Positions 1-7,518 are shown, numbered from the stretch's first letter. The stretch is DNA of 17,785 nucleotides from Clostridia bacterium (GCA_017530275.1 JAFXMP010000166.1:1-17785); one strand, 5' to 3'. Numbers and translations are program-made. Notes: generated by a model from the sequence alone, not told the origin.

Positions 1-919
1 AATAGGAAAAAGGCGCTCTGGAAAACGCTTCGGACTGGCTTTCCCGCTTTCCGGTTCCGGACACGGTATCTCCCGTGCAGATCATCATGGGCACGTCCCC
101 TTCAAAGAAGCGGAGAATGACTTGCGTATAGTTGTCGCTTATTTCGCCGCATTTTTCCAGATTGATATAACCGTTTCCGATCAACTGCATCATCGCTTCC
201 AGGCCCGGGCGCATGTACTCGCCCGCGGAGGGCTCCATTTCATTCGCGGCCCGAAGCGCTTCGGGTTCTTCGCTGAGGGCGGCCACAACCTCCGGATACA
301 CCAGGGTGTTCATCAGGCAGCCGGAAGAACCCGCGCTGTAACCCATCATGGGGCTGGCATACCCCTTGCTGAGAAACGCCTCGCACACAGCCAGCAGTTC
401 TTCCCAAGTGGCCGGAACCTGAAGCCCTTCCTTCGCAAACAGATCGTTGTTCACCAGCATTCCGTAGTTTCTGGCGAAAATCGGCACCATCAGCAAATGA
501 CCGTCCGCGTCCAGGTTCAGCAGACCGGTGCGAAGGCAGTCCAGATCCAGGCCCAGCTGGGGATCGGAAAGATCCTCCATATGGTCATAGATCTGTTGGT
601 ATTTTTCGTTTCCGCACATCCATTGATAGGAAAAGAAGATGTTCGGGGCGTTGCTGCTTTCCAGCACCGTTCCCAGCAGATTGTTGTAATCGTCCGGTTT
701 CCAGTAGTTCAGCTCAACGTCGGGGTAAAACTCATTGAATCTGTCGAATTCGGTTTCCAGCGCCTCAAAGTTGGAATAGCTTCCAATCACAGTGATCTGG
801 CAGCTGGTGTCCGTATCCAGCCTCGGCTGGAATGCAGATTCCGCCTTAGCCCGGGAAATACAGGCCGTCGGTACGATAGCAAGCAGGGCACCCAGGATGA
901 CGCAAAGCATTTTTTTCAT
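1..919 (-). CDS. ABC transporter extracellular solute-binding protein (partial, C-terminus off the window)
   Basis: Reading leftward, about 306 codons are open to the window edge with no stop, so the 3' part of the gene is missing. The N-terminus is a signal peptide (MKKMLCVILG, then a hydrophobic run to about residue 19). Cys20 lies in a poor lipobox (PTAC), so it may be a lipoprotein or be cut after AKA (residues 24-26). The mature part has the look of family 1 binding proteins: an early VIGSYSNFEALETEFDRFN-like strand-helix, PATWEELLAVCEAF near the middle, and SGTGKRESQSEAF near the edge. Such proteins capture a sugar or other small solute outside the membrane for an ABC importer. Its ATG overlaps the stop of the upstream kinase as ATGA, and its GGAGG lies inside the kinase's last codons, so the two are translationally coupled. 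The ligand is unknown, and no permease is visible. Confidence 0.85.
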   Translation of the reverse strand, partial: MKKMLCVILGALLAIVPTACISRAKAESAFQPRLDTDTSCQITVIGSYSNFEALETEFDRFNEFYPDVELNYWKPDDYNNLLGTVLESSNAPNIFFSYQWMCGNEKYQQIYDHMEDLSDPQLGLDLDCLRTGLLNLDADGHLLMVPIFARNYGMLVNNDLFAKEGLQVPATWEELLAVCEAFLSKGYASPMMGYSAGSSGCLMNTLVYPEVVAALSEEPEALRAANEMEPSAGEYMRPGLEAMMQLIGNGYINLEKCGEISDNYTQVILRFFEGDVPMMICTGDTVSGTGKRESQSEAFSRAPFSY

Positions 920-3462
920 TTTCTCTTTTCCTCCTTGATTCTGCGAATTTCTTTGATGACAAGTTTCATGTCAACCGGTTTGGCGATATGTCCATCCATG
1001 CCCGCTTCCAGGCATTCCGCGATGTTTTCGGAGAAAGCGTCGGCAGTCATGGCAATGATGGGAATGGAAGCGGCCCATTTATTTTCCAGCCTGCGGATAC
1101 GCCGCGTCGCGTCCAGACCGTTCATTTCGGGCATTTGAACATCCATGAAAATCAACGCATAGCTTCCCTCTTTGGCCTCCGCCATTTTGTCTATGCAGAT
1201 CCGGCCGTTTTCAGCCCGTTCTGACGTGATGCCAAACATGTTCAGCATGGCGGAGATGATTTCCCAGTTAATGTCGTTGTCTTCCGCCACCAGGATATTG
1301 ATTCCCACCAGGTCAGAATAGTTATCCTCCGGTTCCACGGCCTTTGCTTCCGTCCCGAGCAGTTCATTGATTTTCTGATACAGTCTGGAGCGGAACAGCG
1401 GCTTGCAGCAGAATCCGTTTGCACCCGCCTCCTTTGCTTTGCCTTCGATGTCGGACCAGTCATAAGCGGAGGTCAGCAGGATGGGGATTTGGGCGCCTAC
1501 TTCTGCCCGGATCCGCTTAATTGTTTCGATACCGTTCATATCCGGCATCTTCCAGTCCAGGATAACCACATTGTAATCCTTCCCGGCTGTGTGGCGGCGG
1601 CGGGTCATCTCCAGCGCTTCCATACCGCTCTTCGCTCTCTCTGCGTTGATGCCCAGCGATTCCAGCGTATCCGCCGCGGTGTCCAGCAGGATCGGGTCAT
1701 CATCCGCAATCAGTACGTCGACAGCATCAAAATGCATTTCCTCCATCTGCCTTTCGGCGATAGGAATATCCAGCACAATGGTGAAGGTCGTACCTTTTCC
1801 GGGTTCGCTCTGGCACTCGATGGTTCCGTTCATCAATTCGACCATCTGTTTTGTGATTGCAAGCCCAAGCCCGGTTCCCTGGATACTGTTGACCCGGCTG
1901 TCCGTCTGCCGGGAAAAAGGCTGATACATCTTTTCCATGAATTCAGGGCTCATGCCGATACCGGTGTCCGAAACAATATAAATCAGCTTTACGCAGCTTT
2001 CCTTTTCGCTTTCTTCCTCCCTCAGATCCACGGAGACGCGGCCGCCCGGCTCCGTGTATTTAATTGCGTTGGACAGGATATTGATGTAAATCTGGTTCAG
2101 CCGCAGCTGGTCTGCGTAAAGGTATTCCTTTTCCATGCGGTTGATGCGGAAGCTGAAATCAATGCTTTTCTCCTTGATCATGGGTTGAGCCAGGTTTACC
2201 AGGTTCTCCACGGTTTCCACGATGGAGAAGGTCAGCGGACTCAGGTTGAGTTTTCCGCTTTCCACCTTGGAAATATCCAGAATATCATTGATCAGCGTCA
2301 GAAGATGGCTGCTGGCCAGGCTGATTTTTCTCAGGTTTTCTCTCACGGCTTCCCGGTCGCCCAGATTCTTTTCGGTAATCGTGGTCAAACCGATGATTGC
2401 GTTCATTGGGGTGCGGATATCATGGGACATGGTGGAGAGGAAATCGGTTTTTGCCTTGTTGGCGGATTCAGCGTTCCTTGCCATCACCCGAAGCATTTTA
2501 TTAAATGAAAGCATGTACAGGAAATCCACCAACAGCAGTATCAGCAATCCGGCGGTCACGGCCCCGATCAGCAGCCAATCCACCGTATCCGCATTCAGAT
2601 CGCTGACCGGTGCAGCGCTCAGCAGCACCCAGCCGCTGGTGGAAGTAATGGGCGTATGTGCGACGATGCATTCCCTGCCCTTTGAATCCAGCATGAGAAA
2701 CGAGTCCGTTTCGGACAGGATATCAGCAAACAGCTGTTGCTGTGCCGTGATGCCCGGCTGGTTATAGGATTTATAGAACTCAAAGAAATTTGAATTTTTA
2801 AAAGAGCGTCCCCGGATGATGTAGTTGCCGTCAGCGTCGATCATGGAAAACTCTTCATTCTCATATTCTTCCTGCGGGAAAACCCACTTTCCGGCCAGGT
2901 TGGAAGTGGGAACGATGCGCAGCAGGTAAGCCAGCCTCTTCTCTCCTGTTTCTGCGTCCCGTACGGTGATCCTGTTGCAGAAAGCCAATGACTGTTCCCC
3001 ATTGATGGGATTCGTATAGGTTCGGGAGATGTTGATCGCCGTGTCATGGTCTGCGATCCAGGATCCGTCCCCAAACAGGTCTATCCGCGCATAGGAAACA
3101 GAATAATCATCCCTGTTGTTCGGCCTTGGCCGCGTTGAATAGCCCTCCAGGGTTTCCGCGTCGATAAGATGGGCGGACGTCGTGGCCAGCGCATGGGTCG
3201 CTCTCACATATGCCGCGGCTTCTTCCAGCGTCATATCCTGGCTGTTGATATAATGCGCCCAGTTGTCGCAGATTCCCTGCTCCCCTTCCAGGTAATTTCC
3301 CGTTACCTGTTCCATGGCGACAGTGGTGTTGACAAAATGTTCCACCTGGTGCTGGTACTTTTCATTTCTCTCAGAGTTGGAATACAGCGCAACGAAGGCC
3401 ATGATGGCAGTCATAAGAACCACATTCACTATGATAATCCATGATGTCTTCAGACGGTTCAT
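916..3462 (-). CDS. Membrane hybrid sensor histidine kinase with two C-terminal receiver domains
   Basis: The product has 848 residues. TM1 is at about 8-27, an extracytoplasmic sensor of about 265 residues follows (probably a Cache-type fold, by layout only), and TM2 is at about 296-319. The HisKA domain carries the phospho-acceptor in STMSHDIRTP (His347). The ATPase domain has its N box around Asn465, DTGIGM at 499-504 and GTGLGLAI at 529-536. Receiver 1 (about 582-702) has Asp587/588, phosphorylatable Asp636 and Lys687. Receiver 2 (about 721-842) has Glu727/Asp728, Asp774 and Lys828. All key residues of both receivers are present. There is no HPt or DNA-binding domain, so output needs a separate partner. 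The start is set by GGAGG 10 bases upstream. The gene is coupled by ATGA to a solute-binding protein, which suggests that binding protein and sensor work together. Confidence 0.95.
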   Translation of the reverse strand: MNRLKTSWIIIVNVVLMTAIMAFVALYSNSERNEKYQHQVEHFVNTTVAMEQVTGNYLEGEQGICDNWAHYINSQDMTLEEAAAYVRATHALATTSAHLIDAETLEGYSTRPRPNNRDDYSVSYARIDLFGDGSWIADHDTAINISRTYTNPINGEQSLAFCNRITVRDAETGEKRLAYLLRIVPTSNLAGKWVFPQEEYENEEFSMIDADGNYIIRGRSFKNSNFFEFYKSYNQPGITAQQQLFADILSETDSFLMLDSKGRECIVAHTPITSTSGWVLLSAAPVSDLNADTVDWLLIGAVTAGLLILLLVDFLYMLSFNKMLRVMARNAESANKAKTDFLSTMSHDIRTPMNAIIGLTTITEKNLGDREAVRENLRKISLASSHLLTLINDILDISKVESGKLNLSPLTFSIVETVENLVNLAQPMIKEKSIDFSFRINRMEKEYLYADQLRLNQIYINILSNAIKYTEPGGRVSVDLREEESEKESCVKLIYIVSDTGIGMSPEFMEKMYQPFSRQTDSRVNSIQGTGLGLAITKQMVELMNGTIECQSEPGKGTTFTIVLDIPIAERQMEEMHFDAVDVLIADDDPILLDTAADTLESLGINAERAKSGMEALEMTRRRHTAGKDYNVVILDWKMPDMNGIETIKRIRAEVGAQIPILLTSAYDWSDIEGKAKEAGANGFCCKPLFRSRLYQKINELLGTEAKAVEPEDNYSDLVGINILVAEDNDINWEIISAMLNMFGITSERAENGRICIDKMAEAKEGSYALIFMDVQMPEMNGLDATRRIRRLENKWAASIPIIAMTADAFSENIAECLEAGMDGHIAKPVDMKLVIKEIRRIKEEKRK

Positions 3463-3463
3463 T

Positions 3464-3529
3464 TCAGCAATTCCTCCAGACGAAAGACAGGGATGTTACC
3501 AATAGTTTTTCCCAACGTCTTTGATGCAT
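3464..3529 (-). CDS. Possible 21-residue leader peptide upstream of the hybrid kinase
   Basis: An ATG is preceded by AGGAG at a good distance (TTTTCG spacer) and opens a 21-codon frame beginning MHQRRWEKLL. The TGA ends one base before the kinase ATG (TGAAATG). The kinase's own GGAGG lies inside the last codons of this frame. The arrangement suggests translational coupling or a leader peptide. An in-frame TAG lies a few codons upstream, so it is not the tail of a longer gene. It contains two Trp, three Arg and a Cys near the end. No homologue is recognised, and such short frames often arise by chance. Confidence 0.35.
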   Translation of the reverse strand: MHQRRWEKLLVTSLSFVWRNC

Positions 3530-3628
3530 CGAAAACTCCTTTCGGGCCTATTAGCTGAACCGAATATGGTCATTCTTCTTGATCGCTTGACATAAATACT
3601 CGAAAATTGTTCTTTAATTCACTTTAAT

Positions 3629-3658
3629 ATTATATATTTTCCTGCCCAGTGTTGTCAA
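3629..3658 (-). promoter_or_regulatory. Sigma-A type promoter of the kinase/solute-binding operon
   Basis: On the minus strand a perfect TTGACA (3658-3653) and a perfect TATAAT (3634-3629) are 18 bases apart in AT-rich sequence. Transcription would start near 3622, leaving about 90 bases of leader before the possible leader peptide. That leader can form small hairpins (for example TTCGG with CCGAA), but it matches no riboswitch class I know. Confidence 0.75.
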
Positions 3659-3969
3659 TCTCTTTGGTGACGCATGAGAATATAATCATGTAAAGTTGTA
3701 TTTCATACAAGTAAACTGTTTGAATTGTGCGTTCTGTTTATATCTATGAAAGTAGGGAATGTATGTCGCTCCAGAAAACCGGATCCTGGCCTGGTGACCG
3801 TGTGGAATACAGATATGGCAACAAACCGACCCCGACCAAAGGCAGCGTTAGCCTCACGCTGAAAATGAAGTGATCTTCGCCACAGGCGATAAAGGGACAG
3901 CCGCTCTGACGGCCGCCGTCCCAGATCATAGACAAAGTGGTTTCTGCAAGCAGTTGTTGAAGTTATTAA
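3659..3969. other. Non-coding or decayed stretch
   Basis: No convincing gene. The left half is AT-rich. On the plus strand a 36-codon frame (3763-3873) ends in KPTPTKGSVSLTLKMK, which has the look of a real C-terminal beta-strand. It has no clear ribosome binding site and no recognisable family, so it may be the scrap of a lost surface-protein gene. Confidence 0.3.
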
Positions 3970-4278
3970 TTACTCCCTGTCCGAAGGATCGAACGGATTC
4001 AGGATCATATCGTACCTATCTGCTTCCGCATGGATGGCCGCAGCGCTGCCAGCGGTACGGACAGCGCCTTCCTCGGTGAGCATTTGAAGCATTTCCGCCC
4101 ATTCCGCCAGTTTCTCAGGGGTACATTGTTTGATCTGACGCAGCCTGGTCAGCGTTTCATCCTGAGATATCCCCTGCAGCGTCACTTCTGCCGCGCTGAT
4201 CGCGCCGGAGAGTTCTCCTTTCGGACGCGCAATTAACGAATAACTATCGAGAATATAGCCGTCTATGGTCTCCTGATA
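3970..4278 (-). pseudogene. C-terminal remnant of an M16 (insulinase-type) metalloprotease
   Basis: About 102 codons are open after an in-frame TAA and end in TAA at 3970. The translation runs from ETIDGYILDSYSLIARPKGE through LSGAISAAEVTLQGI and TPEKLAEWAEMLQ to TAGSAAAIHAEADRYDMILN. This order matches what I know of the extreme C-terminus of clostridial M16 peptidases (YIL-YS--A-PKGELSGA, an amphipathic helix after TPE, then a TAGSA-A-I---A--YD-ILNPF ending). The zinc site (HXXEH) lies in the missing N-terminal part, so no protease activity is possible. The only start-like codons have no ribosome binding site. The family call is from memory of the pattern and has not been checked by a search. 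Confidence 0.55.
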
Positions 4279-4387
4279 TTATTGTCCTCCTGCACTTTAC
4301 GCTCTGTCTCTTGTTTCACGGCGCCCGGATCTGCACGAACTTCTATTTATACGCATGGCAGGAGGAGATGGAAGCATTCTCCGCAAA

Positions 4388-4999
4388 TCAAATCTGCGAT
4401 CGGATTACTTTTGATATCACAAGCCGGATCCTGTGCCCATGGATTCCGATCGTTACCTCATCCGCCAGATGGGCAACGATAGATTTTTCAAGTTCGTCCA
4501 GCGCCGGTTCTGCCTTTGGGTTTTCTTCCCGCCGGTTCCGTAGATTATCTCTGTACGCAGACAAAGACCATCTTCCTGCCCAGACCTTTGCCTCTTTCTC
4601 TTCCTGAATTCCGTAACGCATGTAATCCGGCAGCATACCAGCCAGGTCCTCCGGCGTTTCCATGGTGTTTTCAAACACATAGGAGCAATTCAGCATTTCA
4701 GCGATCTTGGCCATGAAGCCTTCCGGTGAGGCTGTCGGAACAGCTTTTCCGCTGGTTTTCTTATGTACAGCTGCTTCCAGGATGATTTCATATCCGGTCG
4801 CGGTGCTTTCGACCCAGAGTTCTCCGTCATACACATGCAGGATCTGGTTGGCCATGCCCAGCACTTCTTCTGTCAGGAGGCCCAGGTGATAACAGTCTTT
4901 GCCTGTAATCCCATTCTTTTCGGCAAATTCCTTCATCATGTCATAGGCGTCGTCGTTCCTGCGAACAGAGTTGCTGATCCATAGTTTCACTGTAGTCAT
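4388..4999 (-). CDS. HATPase-like ATP-binding protein of unnamed clostridial family
   Basis: 203 residues with no signal peptide or membrane segment. LLTEEVLGMANQI (residues 41-53) resembles the N box of GHKL/RsbW-type ATPases, where a Glu and an Asn coordinate Mg-ATP, followed by a strand-rich part (ELWVESTATGYEIILEA). The C-terminus (from DELEKSIVAHLADEVTIGI, about residue 168) recalls a family of small ATP-binding proteins in Clostridia that end in a similar ELEKSIVANLADDV pattern. No HisKA or receiver domain is present, so it is not a complete kinase. An anti-sigma or partner-switching role is possible but not shown. The start has GGGGGGATT just upstream and its own promoter at 5074-5102. 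It lies downstream of mobile-element scraps and upstream of an M16 remnant. Confidence 0.6.
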   Translation of the reverse strand: MTTVKLWISNSVRRNDDAYDMMKEFAEKNGITGKDCYHLGLLTEEVLGMANQILHVYDGELWVESTATGYEIILEAAVHKKTSGKAVPTASPEGFMAKIAEMLNCSYVFENTMETPEDLAGMLPDYMRYGIQEEKEAKVWAGRWSLSAYRDNLRNRREENPKAEPALDELEKSIVAHLADEVTIGIHGHRIRLVISKVIRSQI

Positions 5000-5018
5000 T
5001 TGAATCCCCCCGTATGAT

Positions 5019-5036
5019 GATTCCGAAAGCGGAATC
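5019..5036 (-). promoter_or_regulatory. Leader hairpin before the ATP-binding protein gene
   Basis: A perfect 7-bp stem (GATTCCG and CGGAATC, 4-base loop) lies in the 5' leader about 20 bases ahead of the start codon at 4999 and just upstream of its G-rich ribosome binding site. It could protect the transcript or tune initiation. Confidence 0.35.
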
Positions 5037-5073
5037 CATACTCTCCTTTCCCTGTTGATTGCCCGGCAGGTTT

Positions 5074-5102
5074 ATCATACTACAAATATGGCGAGGACGC
5101 AA
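5074..5102 (-). promoter_or_regulatory. Promoter of the ATP-binding protein gene
   Basis: On the minus strand TTGCGT (5102-5097) and TATGAT (5079-5074) are 17 bases apart. The predicted start lies near 5067, giving a leader of about 67 bases that contains the 5019-5036 hairpin. Confidence 0.5.
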
Positions 5103-5216
5103 CATCAGCCTGTCTTTTATATCAACCAGCTACGGCGCCGGGATTCCGTCCAGATTAGGTTTGCTCCCTATTTTGCTCCCAGACAAGCGGTATTCTCCTT
5201 TATTCTTTTGCGTTTT

Positions 5217-5300
5217 TTAAATCTCGCAGGCGATGTTGTTCATCGCCTCGTCAGCCGTTTCCGTGACGTTGTTGTACATTACCAGCATGTACTGTTTCAT
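5217..5300 (-). pseudogene. Unidentified 27-residue gene tail beside the relaxase scrap
   Basis: The frame starts with MKQYMLVMYNNVTETADEAM, ends with NNIACEI and stops at 5217. It has protein-like composition but no ribosome binding site, and it begins immediately after the premature stop of the relaxase fragment, in another frame. It is most simply the C-terminal end of a different gene joined there by deletion. Family not recognised. Confidence 0.3.
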
Positions 5301-5301
5301 T

Positions 5302-5559
5302 TCAGCGGACACTTGTGAAACGCATTGCCAGTTCGTAGCCAAGCCTGTTTGCTTCATCCGGGGTGATTTCTCCCGGAGCGAAAGACTGCCGCAGGTGATA
5401 TGCGAGCACATCATCCTTACCCCGTTCCCGGCCTGTGCGAAGAATATAGGCTCTTTTATCCAGCATGAATTCTACCGCAGCAGTACGCGGATCACATTCG
5501 GAAGAGGTAATCAGTTTCTTTTTCTCAGTTTTGTCCGGGTTCTCAACATACCCGATCAC
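5302..5559 (-). pseudogene. Relaxase (mobilization nuclease) fragment, truncated at both ends
   Basis: 85 codons beginning at a GTG (VIGYVENPDKTEKKK) and ending in TGA after AMRFTSVR. Relaxases of Firmicute conjugative and mobilizable elements share the run seen here: Y-NPDKT, a CDPRTA-EF segment (here SSECDPRTAAVEFMLDKR), DVLAYHLRQSFAPGEITPDE and EANRLGYELAMRFT. In intact proteins this is about residues 20-100, followed by a HAF---THTD--H-HNH metal site that cuts oriT DNA. That site, the first residues and more than two thirds of the protein are missing. It cannot nick DNA and marks a lost conjugative or mobilizable element. No good ribosome binding site is present. Confidence 0.8.
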
Positions 5560-5564
5560 TCTTT

Positions 5565-5696
5565 TTAGGCTTCCATGACGGCAAGGTTTCCCTTTTCGTC
5601 CGCAATGATCGTCCAGCCGGTCTTTTGCGCTGTTCCCTCCGCTATGGGCGTCAAAAGCACAAGGTCGTAGAAGGAGCTGGCACCATCCTGTATATA
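5565..5696 (-). pseudogene. Unidentified gene tail upstream of the relaxase scrap
   Basis: The open frame reads YIQDGASSFYDLVLLTPIAE, then GTAQKTGWTIIADEKGNLAV, then MEA and a stop at 5565, a well-formed C-terminal domain in look. Its 5' part is replaced by the Xre gene on the opposite strand, so only about 43 codons remain. The stop comes six bases before the start of the relaxase frame, so the two may once have been neighbours in one operon. Family not recognised. Confidence 0.35.
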
Positions 5697-5698
5697 CA
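5689..5698. promoter_or_regulatory. 10-bp perfect palindrome next to the Xre start codon
   Basis: TGTATATACA is its own reverse complement and directly abuts the ATG at 5699. A regulator bound here would block its own translation start or transcription, so it is a candidate autoregulatory operator. Alternatively it is an AT-rich coincidence at an insertion or deletion junction. Confidence 0.3.
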
Positions 5699-6235
5699 AT
5701 GGCGACAGGCGAGAGAATCCGTTTCTTCCGGGTATTACGGGGGATGACGCAAAAGTATCTTGGCACGCTGCTGGGATTTCCTGAGCGTTCCGCCGATGTG
5801 CGGATGGCGCAGTATGAATCGGAGGATCGGACACCCAAGGCGGATTTGACAGCGGCATTGGCCGACGCATTGGACGTGTCGCCCAAGGCAATCACTGTTC
5901 CTGACATTGATTCTCTTGATGGGCTGATGCACACCCTGTTCACTTTGGAAGACCGGAAACTGCTCAGCATCCGGGAATACGAAGGCTTGGTCTGTCTCCG
6001 TGCCGATATCTTCCAAGGTGGTTCCCAAGCGGAACGCTTTTCCGAAATGCTGGACGCCTGGCAGGCGGAAAAGGCGAAGCTGGACACCGGAAAGATCACA
6101 CGGGAGGAATACGACCGCTGGCGGTATCACTATCCTGATTATGACGAAACCAGGATCAGCGTGCAGGTGCCGCCGGACATCCTCAATATGCCGCCCCTCG
6201 ACCTCAAGCGCGGCAGGAAGCTGAAAAAGAAATAA
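5699..6235 (+). CDS. Xre-family helix-turn-helix regulator of mobile-element type
   Basis: 178 residues. The N-terminal helix-turn-helix (about 4-60) has the form GERIRFFRVLRGMTQKYLG, GFPERSADVRMAQYES, TPKADLTAALADALDVSP, typical of regulators in Firmicute conjugative elements. It is followed by a partner domain (DSLDGLMHTLFTLED) and a C-terminal GKITREEYDRWRYHYPDYD segment also known from that group. The chosen ATG gives the normal family N-terminus, but no ribosome binding site precedes it: the nearest AAGGAG is over 20 bases away, and the upstream DNA is made of gene scraps. The native promoter and leader may therefore have been lost. It is probably the only intact gene of a decayed element. 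Confidence 0.8.
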   Translation: MATGERIRFFRVLRGMTQKYLGTLLGFPERSADVRMAQYESEDRTPKADLTAALADALDVSPKAITVPDIDSLDGLMHTLFTLEDRKLLSIREYEGLVCLRADIFQGGSQAERFSEMLDAWQAEKAKLDTGKITREEYDRWRYHYPDYDETRISVQVPPDILNMPPLDLKRGRKLKKK

Positions 6236-6245
6236 GCGCATGAAA

Positions 6246-6290
6246 AAGCCCTCCTTCCGCGGATGACCTTCATCCACAGTTGGAGGGCTT
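6246..6290 (-). terminator. Terminator between the Xre gene and guaA, best in the leftward direction
   Basis: AAGCCCTCC (6246-6254) pairs perfectly with GGAGGGCTT (6282-6290), with an inner GGATG/CATCC stem. On the minus strand the stem is followed by a T run (GGGCTTTTTC), a classic intrinsic terminator for transcripts coming from guaA. In the plus direction the T run is weak, so it may only partly end the Xre transcript. Confidence 0.7.
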
Positions 6291-6472
6291 ATAAATGTGT
6301 GTTTCCTGTATACCTGATACCGTTTCCCGTATTCCGTGCATTATTCCCGTACCCGAAAGCCATCAGAGCGAAGAATAATGCCCGTCATGGGAAATGTTAT
6401 CATATCGTTATCAGAGTTTCCCTTGAAATCCCGCCATGCCTTATGGCACAAGGGCTTCCGGGTTTTCTGGCC

Positions 6473-7453
6473 TCATTCCCACTCGATGGTTCCAGTGGGC
6501 TTGGGCGTTAAATCGAACAGGACGCGGTTGACGCCGGGGACTTCGGCGGTGATGCGCTGGGTGATATGCTGGAGGAGAGCGAAGGGAACGTCCTCCACGG
6601 TGGCGGTCATGGCGTCGCGGGTATTGACGGCGCGGAGCACCACAGGCCACTCAAAGCAGCGCTTATTGTCCTTGACGCCCACGGTTTTGAAATCGGGCAC
6701 GATGGTGAAATACTGCCAGACCTTGCCCTCCAGGCCGTTCTTTTTGAATTCTTCCCGCAGGATGGCGTCGCTTTCGCGGACGGCTTCCAGGCGGTCCCGG
6801 GTTATGGCGCCCACGCAGCGCACGCCCAGGCCGGGGCCGGGGAAGGGCTGACGGTACACCATGCCGTCCGGCAGGCCCAGTTCGTGACCTACCATGCGCA
6901 CTTCGTCCTTAAAGAGGAACTTGAGGGGCTCCACCAGCGCGAATTTCAGGTCTTCCGGCAGGCCGCCCACATTATGATGGGCCTTGACGGGGCCGCTTTC
7001 CAGGATGTCGGGATAAATGGTACCCTGGGCCAGGAATTCGATGCCCTCCTGCTTGCGGGCTTCTTCCTCAAACACGCGGATGAATTCCGCGCCGATGATC
7101 TTGCGCTTCTGCTCGGGATCGCTGACGCCCGCCAGCTTGTCCAGGAACCGGTCCACCGCGTCCACATAGATCAGATTGGCGTTCATTTCGTTGCGGAACA
7201 CCTGAATCACCTGTTCTGGTTCGCCTTTGCGGAGCAGACCGTGGTTCACGTGCACGCACACCAGATTCTGGCCGATGGCCTTGATAAGCAGCGCGGCCAC
7301 GACGGAGGAATCCACGCCGCCGGACAGGGCCAGCAGCACCTTCTTATCCCCTACCTGGGCTTTGAGGGCGGTCAACTGTTCCTGAATGAAAGCCTGGGCC
7401 AGGGCGGGGGTAGTGATCCGTTCCATGGTTTCGGGGCGTACATTGTTCTGCAT
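6473..7453 (-). CDS. guaA: GMP synthase, ATP-pyrophosphatase subunit (no glutaminase domain)
   Basis: 326 residues. Converts XMP to GMP using ATP and ammonia, the last step of guanine nucleotide synthesis. The ATP-PPase loop LALSGGVDSS is at 41-50, the XMP/dimer segment RQPFPGPGLGVR at 201-212, and the protein ends with the canonical KPTGTIEWE. The usual bacterial GuaA is about 510 residues and starts with a class I glutamine amidotransferase domain. Here the start has a strong AAAGGAGG, and the upstream DNA is a promoter region with no amidotransferase. It is therefore the split, archaeal-style subunit, or it depends on free ammonia or on a separate subunit elsewhere. Transcribed alone from its own promoter and ended at 6246-6290. 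Confidence 0.95.
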   Translation of the reverse strand: MQNNVRPETMERITTPALAQAFIQEQLTALKAQVGDKKVLLALSGGVDSSVVAALLIKAIGQNLVCVHVNHGLLRKGEPEQVIQVFRNEMNANLIYVDAVDRFLDKLAGVSDPEQKRKIIGAEFIRVFEEEARKQEGIEFLAQGTIYPDILESGPVKAHHNVGGLPEDLKFALVEPLKFLFKDEVRMVGHELGLPDGMVYRQPFPGPGLGVRCVGAITRDRLEAVRESDAILREEFKKNGLEGKVWQYFTIVPDFKTVGVKDNKRCFEWPVVLRAVNTRDAMTATVEDVPFALLQHITQRITAEVPGVNRVLFDLTPKPTGTIEWE

Positions 7454-7518
7454 TGCGCATTCCTCCTTTGGTTGCGTCGGCTGTTTCTTTCGCGGGGTCT
7501 TTCACTTGAAGCGGGTTC

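Noticed and set aside
1489..2508. Long open frame on the plus strand inside the hybrid kinase (also 122-1138)
   Set aside because: It is antisense to clear kinase and binding-protein domains, has no ribosome binding site, and its composition (many His, Gln, Arg) is that of a shadow frame.
3530..3622. Riboswitch (for example cyclic-di-GMP type) in the kinase leader
   Set aside because: Some hairpins are possible, but the conserved core motifs of the classes I know are not present.
5302..6099. A single 265-residue minus-strand gene
   Set aside because: The first two thirds are antisense to the Xre gene. Only the last 85 residues match a real family (relaxase), so the long frame is composite.
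7454..7512. Purine riboswitch ahead of guaA
   Set aside because: The leader is only about 60 bases and lacks the conserved junction and loop sequences.
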